This document shows positions 6,840-11,965 of a DNA stretch of 13,010 nt, in pieces. Below the pieces are notes generated by a model, which was not told the DNA's origin, made no database searches, and worked only from the letters and a program-made list of their open reading frames with translations. Numbering within the stretch: the first letter of the stretch is position 1; each line of letters opens with the position of its first letter. This stretch comes from DASUTW01 sp035513995 (lineage in GTDB: Bacteria > Actinomycetota > UBA4738 > CALAEC01): contig DATKBL010000161.1 of NCBI GenBank assembly GCA_035513995.1, forward strand, positions 1 through 13,010, read 5' to 3'. The position numbers and the translations under genes were made by a program.

Positions 6840-8002
6840 GCCACCGCCTCGTCGGAGGCGAACACCGCCACGGCGGAGGTCGCGGTGGGGACGCCTCGCC
6901 ACGACTGCGCGACGGCGACGCCGGCGTCCTCGACCTGGCGCTCCCCCGCCTCGCCCCGGAGCTGAAGGACGCACTCGAGCGCGCGGGCGAGCCCGTTCGC
7001 CTCGAAGAGGTTGCCCTGGCCCAGAGAGCCGCCCGAGACGTTGACGGGGACCTCCCCGTCGCGCCCGAACAGCCCCTCCTCGAGCATCGCGCCGGCGTCT
7101 CCGGGGCCCGCGAGGCGCATCGCCTCAAGGTGCATCAGCTCGCGATAGGCGTAGCGGTCGTCCACCTCCGCGAGGTCCACGATCCCCGTGGGGTGGCCGA
7201 TCCGCGCCATCCGGTAGGCGCGGTCGGCGGCCTGCCGCACGTAGTCGAGCTCGTCCCAGTCCCGGCTCTCCAGCGACGCGGCGCCGGTGGACCAGCCCGT
7301 GCCCAGCACCCACACGGGCGCGTCGGTGAGGTCGCGGGCGCGGTCCTCCCGGGCCAGGACCATGACGACGCAGCCGTCGGCACGGTCGGCGACCTCGAGG
7401 CGCTTCAGCGGCCAGGCGAGCGGCTCGGAGTCGAGGGCGTCGTCCGCCGAGATCTCGGTCGGGTAGGCGGCGCGGGGGTTGTCGAGGGCCATCCGCCGGT
7501 TCTTTGCGACCACGAGCGCGCACTGCTCCTCGGTCGTGCCCGAGATCTCGAGGTAGCGATGCATCTCCAGGCCGGCCACCGCGTGCGGCGTGAACCGCAG
7601 GGGCCGGTTGACGACGGGATCGAGGGCGAACTCGTGGATCGAGCCCAGCGTGAGGACGTCCGATGCCTTGCTGTGGCTCTCCACGGCCACCACCCCCGCG
7701 TGCCCGGAGCGGATCAGCATCAGCGCGGTGGCGATGCCGATCAGCCCGTCGGCCGAGACGGTGTGGACCGATCGGAGCGCGCCGCCGATCTGGTCGGGCA
7801 GGTACTCGTCGAAGATCGAGGTGCCCTCCCAGAAGTCCTCGGAGCACCCGATGAAGGAGTCCACGTCGCTGCGGACGCTCACGCCGGCGTCGTCGTAGGC
7901 GCGGAGGGCCGCCTCGAACATCAGCTCCTTGTACGAGACGCCGGCCGTGATCGGGGCGAACCCCGCGTGGCCGACGCCGACGATCGCTACGCGGTCGCTC
8001 AT
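6836..8002 (-). CDS. Thiolase-fold protein B lacking the thiolase catalytic residues
   Basis: Protein of 388 aa, a thiolase-superfamily paralogue of protein A (both have D-x-L-x-SE-x-LAWP-x-x-RL-x-V near residue 190-204, and GG-x-LG-x-GN near the end). The nucleophile position holds Ser83 in SADG. The catalytic-His position holds Asp281 in EVDDRY, and the C-terminal GHP motif reads GNL with Asn331. All three thiolase residues are absent, but the replacements differ from protein A, suggesting distinct roles rather than simple duplication. Tyr284 and Tyr286 lie close to the former His position. It is the first gene of the five-gene operon. The ATG at 8002 has no Shine-Dalgarno but an extended -10 motif ten bases upstream, so the mRNA leader should be very short. 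It may be a second aldolase-type enzyme or a non-catalytic partner of protein A and the DUF35 proteins. Automated annotation would likely read acetyl-CoA acetyltransferase. Confidence 0.88.
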   Translation of the reverse strand: MSDRVAIVGVGHAGFAPITAGVSYKELMFEAALRAYDDAGVSVRSDVDSFIGCSEDFWEGTSIFDEYLPDQIGGALRSVHTVSADGLIGIATALMLIRSGHAGVVAVESHSKASDVLTLGSIHEFALDPVVNRPLRFTPHAVAGLEMHRYLEISGTTEEQCALVVAKNRRMALDNPRAAYPTEISADDALDSEPLAWPLKRLEVADRADGCVVMVLAREDRARDLTDAPVWVLGTGWSTGAASLESRDWDELDYVRQAADRAYRMARIGHPTGIVDLAEVDDRYAYRELMHLEAMRLAGPGDAGAMLEEGLFGRDGEVPVNVSGGSLGQGNLFEANGLARALECVLQLRGEAGERQVEDAGVAVAQSWRGVPTATSAVAVFASDEAVA

Positions 8003-8012
8003 GAGCGGGCGC

Positions 8013-8021
8013 AGTCTAGCA
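8013..8021 (-). promoter_or_regulatory. Extended -10 promoter of the thiolase/DUF35 operon
   Basis: Reading the minus strand, TGCTAGACT combines the TGn extension with a TAnnnT -10 hexamer, ten bases before the ATG of thiolase B. No good -35 is visible at 16-19 bp spacing, as is common for extended -10 promoters. A start about seven bases downstream would leave a leader of only 3-4 bases, and no Shine-Dalgarno is present. It sits in the 48-bp gap after the GNAT gene, so the operon can be transcribed independently of the upstream pair. Confidence 0.45.
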
Positions 8022-8050
8022 AAGGGCTCCGGGGGCCCACGAATCAGGCC

Positions 8051-8701
8051 TCAACCCCGTGGGCGCTCCCAGAGCGCTCCCCAGCGGAGGAGCTTGGGGG
8101 CCTCCCCGCGGGCCAGGGCCCTGAGCGCCCGGTAGGCCGGCGACGAGCGCACGTCGGCGCCGATCGGCAGGTTCACCTCCACCCGGACGAGTCCCGCGCC
8201 CTCGTGGGTCGTCCTCGCCCCCAGCTCCTCGAGGATCTCGCGCATCGCCCGGTTCTCCTCGAGGACGAACCCGCGGAACCGGGTGATGCCGTGCTCCAGC
8301 GCGGCCGCCCCGAGCGCCTGCAGCAGCAGCGTGCCCAGGCCCCGGCCCTGGTACTCGTCGATCACGGTGACGGCCGCCTCGGCGACCTCCGGGTCGTCCT
8401 CGCACCGGACGTAGCGGGCCACGCCGATCCCCGGCCTGCCCGGCTCGTCCGCGGCCAGCGCCGCCCAGGCGAAGTGATCGACGTAGTCGACCTCGGTCAG
8501 CTTCCGGAGCATCTCGGGGGACAGCTCGTCCACCGGCGACATGAAACGCCGGTACCGGCTCTCGGGCGACATCCGGGCGAAGCCGTCGATGATCCGCTGC
8601 CCGTCCTCGGGGACGAGCGGTCGCAGCACGGCCCTCGTCCCGTCGGCCAGGACGACCTCGGTCGTACGCTTCCGGATGAATTCGGGGTCGAGCGTCGTCA
8701 C
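8051..8701 (-). CDS. GNAT family N-acetyltransferase (Pat-like)
   Basis: Protein of 216 aa with one GNAT domain (about 20-175). The acetyl-CoA pyrophosphate loop is QGRGLG (118-123) within VIDEYQGRGLGTLLLQAL, followed by the LEENRAM segment expected near the acceptor site. The early SPESRYRRF motif (45-53) is typical of GNAT domains related to bacterial protein acetyltransferases (PatZ/Pat), which in other bacteria are fused to an NDP-forming acyl-CoA synthetase domain or a regulatory domain. This one is stand-alone, so a role as protein lysine acetyltransferase, for example on acyl-CoA synthetases, is possible but unproven. The start is GTG 8701, overlapping the stop of the membrane-protein gene by four bases (GTGA); no strong Shine-Dalgarno is seen, so translation is probably coupled. 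The C-terminal ~40 residues after the domain are basic and of unknown role. Confidence 0.85.
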   Translation of the reverse strand: MTTLDPEFIRKRTTEVVLADGTRAVLRPLVPEDGQRIIDGFARMSPESRYRRFMSPVDELSPEMLRKLTEVDYVDHFAWAALAADEPGRPGIGVARYVRCEDDPEVAEAAVTVIDEYQGRGLGTLLLQALGAAALEHGITRFRGFVLEENRAMREILEELGARTTHEGAGLVRVEVNLPIGADVRSSPAYRALRALARGEAPKLLRWGALWERPRG

Positions 8702-9312
8702 AGCTGCTTCAGGAGCCGCTGCTTGTGGATCTCGAACTCCTGGGGGGTGAGGAGGCCGCGCTCGCGAAGCCTCGCGAGCCGCTCGATCTGGTCGATGGGC
8801 CCCGGCGGGCCGTTGCTGTTCGAGGTCACGATGCGGGCGTCGTCGATCAGGTCGTAGAGGGTGCGGTGCACGTCGTCGGCCCGCTGGATGGAGGCGAGCC
8901 GCGTGAAGCCCAGGCCGCCGGCCGACTCGATCACCACGTCGCCGACGCTCGCGAGCCGCTGGAGGACATTCTGGCTGAACACCACGTCGGCCACCCCGAG
9001 GATGGGGATCTCCACGGATCGCCGTGTGAGCCACCCCTGGCGGTGCATCACGCGCTCGTTCGTGATGATGTACTCGGAGGTCACCCAGCCCGCGATCCTC
9101 CGGAGCGGCCAGGCGAGCAGTATGAGGACGAAGGCTCCGACCACGATCCACCGCACCCACGACGGCCAGGCCTCGGGGATGCTCAGCAGGGCCGCCGCCA
9201 TCCCGATCAGCACGAGCACGGTGATGACGAGCGGAGACACGACCCCCAGCCAGTGGGGTCGGAGCGCGAGCACCTGGTGCTCGCCGTCGGACGTCCGGCT
9301 CGGAAAGGCCAG
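8698..9312 (-). CDS. bPH_2 (DUF304) membrane protein with C-terminal SHOCT domain, probable CTG start
   Basis: Protein of 204 aa if translated from CTG 9312. The N-terminus FPSRTSDGEHQVLALRPHW matches the usual opening of actinobacterial bPH_2 membrane proteins. Two transmembrane helices follow (about 22-44 and 52-70), then a bacterial PH-like beta domain (about 75-157, starting SEYIITNERV). The C-terminal SHOCT motif is at 173-204 (IDQIERLARLRERGLLTPQEF). The PH and SHOCT parts are predicted to face the cytoplasm; the family's function is poorly known. Start choice: a perfect AGGAGGT lies six bases before CTG 9312, and no ATG, GTG or TTG falls in the usual window after it. The longer reading from TTG 9369 would place this Shine-Dalgarno inside the gene. 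An alternative is the in-frame GTG of HQVLAL, which would cut the conserved opening. It is followed by the GNAT gene with a GTGA overlap. Confidence 0.82.
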   Translation of the reverse strand: MAFPSRTSDGEHQVLALRPHWLGVVSPLVITVLVLIGMAAALLSIPEAWPSWVRWIVVGAFVLILLAWPLRRIAGWVTSEYIITNERVMHRQGWLTRRSVEIPILGVADVVFSQNVLQRLASVGDVVIESAGGLGFTRLASIQRADDVHRTLYDLIDDARIVTSNSNGPPGPIDQIERLARLRERGLLTPQEFEIHKQRLLKQL

Positions 9313-9318
9313 TCCGGT

Positions 9319-9325
9319 ACCTCCT
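9319..9325 (-). promoter_or_regulatory. Consensus Shine-Dalgarno before a CTG start
   Basis: The minus strand reads AGGAGGT, then ACCGGA, then CTG (9312-9310). This is the strongest ribosome-binding site I see in the window and it decides the start of the bPH_2/SHOCT gene. The six-base spacing is ideal, and no standard start codon follows within range. Confidence 0.6.
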
Positions 9326-9340
9326 CGTGTGTGCCGGTCC

Positions 9341-9369
9341 AAGGTAAGCCCGGGTGGGCCGGACGGCAA
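9341..9369 (-). promoter_or_regulatory. Candidate -35/-10 promoter of the bPH_2-GNAT pair
   Basis: On the minus strand TTGCCG (9369-9364) and TACCTT (9346-9341) are separated by exactly 17 bases. They resemble TTGACA/TATAAT at four and three positions, including the key TA...T. A start near 9334 would give a leader of about 20 bases containing the AGGAGGT. The motif lies in the 66-bp gap after birA, so birA and this pair may still be partly co-transcribed. Confidence 0.35.
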
Positions 9370-9378
9370 GACACGGGG

Positions 9379-10209
9379 TCAGGCTTCCTCGCGCGGGCCC
9401 AGCCCGTCCGCCCCCACATCCAGGTGGGCGATCTCCCCGAACGCGACGACGTGCCGCCCGTCCTCCGCCTCGATGACGAGGCCCCCGCGCTCGTCGAGGT
9501 CCACGGCGAGCCCCTCGACCTCGGCCCCGGCCGTGGTGGTGGCCCGGACCGAGCGCCGGAGCGACACGCATCGCTCGCGGTAGGCCTCGAGCACCTCCGA
9601 GGCGAAGCCCGGCGCCTCCGGCAGGAGGCCCACGGCGAGCCGCTCCAGGTAGCCCCGCACCAGCAGGGCGGGGTGGACGATCTGCCCCTCGACCGCGAGG
9701 CTCGTGGCGGTCCGTCGCAGGTCCTCGGGGAAGTCCTCCGCCTGCATCCCCACGTTGACCCCGACGCCGATCACGACGTGCGCGACGGCGCCGTCCTCGA
9801 CCCTCGACTCGGCCAGGATCCCCCCGACCTTCCGCTCGCCGACGACGAGGTCGTTGGGCCACTTGCAGGCGACCGAGGCGCCGGCGAGCTCCCGGCAGGC
9901 GTCCGCCATGGCGGTGGCCGCCAGCAGGGAGAGGAGCGGGGCGTCCTCCGGGGCGATCGAGGGGCGCAGCAGCACGCTCATCAGGAGGGCCTTCCCGGGA
10001 GCCTCCACCCATCGGCGCCCCAGCCGGCCTCTCCCCTCGGTCTGATGCCCCGCCGCCACGACGGTCCATCCGGGAGCCCCCGACTCGGCCAGCGCCACGG
10101 CCTCGGTGCTCGTGGACGGGATGCGCTCGTGGTAGTGGGGAGGGACCTCGATGCCGGCGGCACGGACGGCTGCGCGCAGGCTATCCTGACTCAGCGTCTC
10201 GGAGCCCAT
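9379..10209 (-). CDS. birA: Biotin--[acetyl-CoA-carboxylase] ligase (biotin protein ligase), no HTH domain
   Basis: Joins biotin, via biotinyl-5'-AMP, to the target lysine of biotin carboxyl carrier domains. The 276-aa protein shows the biotin-binding STSTEA (32-37), the adenylate loop GRGRLGRRW (59-67), KWPNDL with the catalytic lysine (116-121) and KVGGIL (127-132). A small C-terminal domain follows (about 225-265). It is shorter than E. coli BirA (321 aa), and only about 27 residues precede the catalytic domain, so the winged-helix DNA-binding domain is missing: this is a ligase only, not a repressor of biotin synthesis. ATG 10209 lies in the palindrome GCCCATGGGC with no Shine-Dalgarno and an extended -10 motif 11 bases upstream. 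It is divergent from the biotin carboxylase-BCCP gene, whose product should be its substrate (Lys539). Confidence 0.93.
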   Translation of the reverse strand: MGSETLSQDSLRAAVRAAGIEVPPHYHERIPSTSTEAVALAESGAPGWTVVAAGHQTEGRGRLGRRWVEAPGKALLMSVLLRPSIAPEDAPLLSLLAATAMADACRELAGASVACKWPNDLVVGERKVGGILAESRVEDGAVAHVVIGVGVNVGMQAEDFPEDLRRTATSLAVEGQIVHPALLVRGYLERLAVGLLPEAPGFASEVLEAYRERCVSLRRSVRATTTAGAEVEGLAVDLDERGGLVIEAEDGRHVVAFGEIAHLDVGADGLGPREEA

Positions 10210-10219
10210 GGGCGGGCCC

Positions 10220-10240
10220 GATTATCTCAGGTGGGGGTGG
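10220..10240 (+). promoter_or_regulatory. Candidate plus-strand promoter and ribosome-binding region of the carboxylase gene
   Basis: GATTAT (10220-10225) is a fair -10 hexamer, 15 bases before ATG 10241, and shares its bases with the -10 of birA on the other strand. The following AGGTGGGGGTGG is purine-rich and could act as a weak Shine-Dalgarno. No -35 was found with confidence. The whole divergent gap is 31 bp, so the two promoters must overlap unless one lies inside a gene. Confidence 0.3.
10221..10229 (-). promoter_or_regulatory. Extended -10 promoter of birA
   Basis: The minus strand reads TGAGATAAT, a TGn extension plus GATAAT (five of six matches to TATAAT), 11 bases before the birA ATG. 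The bases between are all G/C with no Shine-Dalgarno, so the mRNA leader is expected to be about four bases. A weak TTCCCC sits 16 bases further upstream. Confidence 0.5.
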
Positions 10241-11962
10241 ATGGGGAAGCAGCGCGTGCTGATCGCGAACCGAGGCGAGATCGCCGTCCGGGTGATCCGC
10301 ACGTGCCGGGAGCTCGGTCTCCCCACCGTGGCCGTCTACTCCGACGTCGATCACGACGCCCTCCACGTCGAGCTGGCCGACCGCGCCTACCACATCGGCC
10401 CGGCCTCCCCCGCGCTCTCGTACCTCAACGTCGAGACGATCCTCGACGTGGCCCGGAGGTCCGGCGCCACGATGATCCACCCCGGCTACGGCTTCCTCGC
10501 CGAGAACCCCGACTTCGCGCGGGCCTGCGCGGAGGCCGGCCTCACCTTCATCGGTCCCCCGCCGGAGGCGATGGAGATGATGGGCGACAAGGCCGCTGCG
10601 CGCCGGACCGCTGAGCAGGTCGGTATCCCCGTGATCCCCGGGCTGTCGGAGCCGGTCGGGGCCGCGGAGGCCCTGAAGGTCGCCGAGCGGATCGGCTTCC
10701 CCCTCGCGGTGAAGGCCGCGTTCGGCGGGGGCGGCCGCGGGTTGCACCTGGTCCCGTCCGCCGCGGAGCTCGAGGACGCCGTGGAGCGGTCCTCCCGGGA
10801 GGCCAAGTCGTACTTCGGACGCCCCGAGGTCTACCTCGAGCGCTACCTCGCCAGCGCGCACCACGTCGAGGCGCAGATCCTGTGCGACGCCCACGGGAAC
10901 GCCTCGTTCCTCGGCGAGCGCGACTGCTCGCTCCAGCGCCGCTACCAGAAGCTCGTCGAGGAGAGCCCCTCGCCGGTCGTGGACGACCACCTCCGGAGCC
11001 GGATCGGCGAGGCCGCGCTGGCGATCGCCGGGGCCTCCGGCTACCGGAACGCCGGGACGATCGAGTTCCTCGTCGAGGACGACGGCTCCTTCTACTTCCT
11101 GGAGATGAACACCCGCCTCCAGGTCGAGCACCCGGTCACCGAGATGGTGGCGGGGCTCGACCTCGTGCGGATGCAGATCGAGGTGGCGCTCGGCGAGAAG
11201 GTGGCCCCCAGCACCCCGGACCTCCGAGGCCACGCGATCGAGTGCAGGATCAACGCCGAGGATCCGGCCGCCGACTTCCTCCCCCGGCCGGGGCTGGTGA
11301 GCAGGCTCCGCTTCCCCGCAGGTCCCTTCGTCCGCGTGGACGCCGGGACCACCGAGGGGCGGACGATCCCCGGCGACTACGACTCTCTCTTCGCGAAACT
11401 GATCGTCTGGGGCGAGGACCGCGAGGCCGCCCGTCGGCGGATGCTCCGCGCGCTCGACGAGTTCGAGGTCGAGGGGGTGCCGACGACGATCCCCTTCCAT
11501 CGGTGGGTCCTGGACACGATCACCTTCCGGGAGGGGAGCCACACCACGAGGTGGGTCGAGCGTGCTCTCGAGGAGGGGATGTTCCGGCCGGAGATGGCCG
11601 ACGGGGATCCCTCGTCCCCGCCCTCGCCCACCGGCCACCTCGTCGTGGAGGTCGGGGGCCGGAGGGTCCCGGTCAAGGTCTGGGGAGAGGACCTCGCCGC
11701 GCCGCCTCCCGCGCCGGAGTCGGCCGCCCACGCGCACCACGCGGGCGCTCCGGGAGCGGTGGTGGCGCCTATGCAGGGGACGATCCTCAAGGTGCTCGTG
11801 GAGGAGGGACAGGAGATCGAGGCCGGCGCCGTGGTGTGCATCCTCGAGGCGATGAAGATGGAGAATCACATCGCGGCGACCCAAGACGGGACGGTCGGCT
11901 CGGTGGACGTCTCGCCGGGGGACGTTGTCCAGGGCGGCCAGACCATCGCGACGATCGGCTGA
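10241..11962 (+). CDS. Biotin carboxylase fused to biotin carboxyl carrier domain (acyl-CoA carboxylase alpha subunit)
   Basis: Carboxylates its own biotin with bicarbonate and ATP, then passes the carboxyl group to a carboxyltransferase subunit that makes malonyl-CoA, methylmalonyl-CoA or a similar product. The 573-aa chain has the N-terminal domain (RVLIANRGEIAVRVIR at 5-20, HPGYGFLAEN at 80-89) and an ATP-grasp domain (GDK at 115-117, FGGGGRG at 161-167, EMNTRLQVEHP at 288-298 with catalytic Arg292). The biotin-carboxylase C-terminal domain follows, to about 450, then a Pro/Ala-rich linker (about 480-505) and a BCCP domain with EAMKMEN, biotinylated at Lys539. I chose ATG 10241 because it gives the standard opening; the upstream in-frame ATG 10208 would overlap the birA start. 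No carboxyltransferase gene is in the window, so acyl-CoA specificity cannot be assigned. It resembles actinobacterial AccA-type subunits and would be called acetyl/propionyl-CoA carboxylase alpha. Confidence 0.94.
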   Translation: MGKQRVLIANRGEIAVRVIRTCRELGLPTVAVYSDVDHDALHVELADRAYHIGPASPALSYLNVETILDVARRSGATMIHPGYGFLAENPDFARACAEAGLTFIGPPPEAMEMMGDKAAARRTAEQVGIPVIPGLSEPVGAAEALKVAERIGFPLAVKAAFGGGGRGLHLVPSAAELEDAVERSSREAKSYFGRPEVYLERYLASAHHVEAQILCDAHGNASFLGERDCSLQRRYQKLVEESPSPVVDDHLRSRIGEAALAIAGASGYRNAGTIEFLVEDDGSFYFLEMNTRLQVEHPVTEMVAGLDLVRMQIEVALGEKVAPSTPDLRGHAIECRINAEDPAADFLPRPGLVSRLRFPAGPFVRVDAGTTEGRTIPGDYDSLFAKLIVWGEDREAARRRMLRALDEFEVEGVPTTIPFHRWVLDTITFREGSHTTRWVERALEEGMFRPEMADGDPSSPPSPTGHLVVEVGGRRVPVKVWGEDLAAPPPAPESAAHAHHAGAPGAVVAPMQGTILKVLVEEGQEIEAGAVVCILEAMKMENHIAATQDGTVGSVDVSPGDVVQGGQTIATIG

Positions 11963-11965
11963 CCC

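Noticed and set aside
5302..8002. Calling the two thiolase-fold genes acetyl-CoA acetyltransferases
   Set aside because: All three catalytic residues are substituted in both proteins, so the enzymatic name by fold similarity is unsafe.
8021..8040. Possible terminator hairpin between the GNAT and thiolase B genes
   Set aside because: GGGCCCCCGGAGCCC forms only a four-pair uninterrupted stem and is followed by just three T residues; too weak to call.
6239..8857. Long plus-strand open frame (about 872 codons) across the thiolase-like genes
   Set aside because: Its translation is low-complexity Arg/Pro/Gly/His without domains and mirrors the codons of the minus-strand genes; the minus-strand frames have clear protein families.
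9367..9369. TTG 9369 as start of the bPH_2/SHOCT gene
   Set aside because: It lies before the AGGAGGT site and within a candidate -35 element, and would add 19 residues with no family similarity.
10208..10210. ATG 10208 as carboxylase start
   Set aside because: It would overlap the birA start codon and add 11 residues before the standard RVLIANRGEIAV opening; ATG 10241 fits better.
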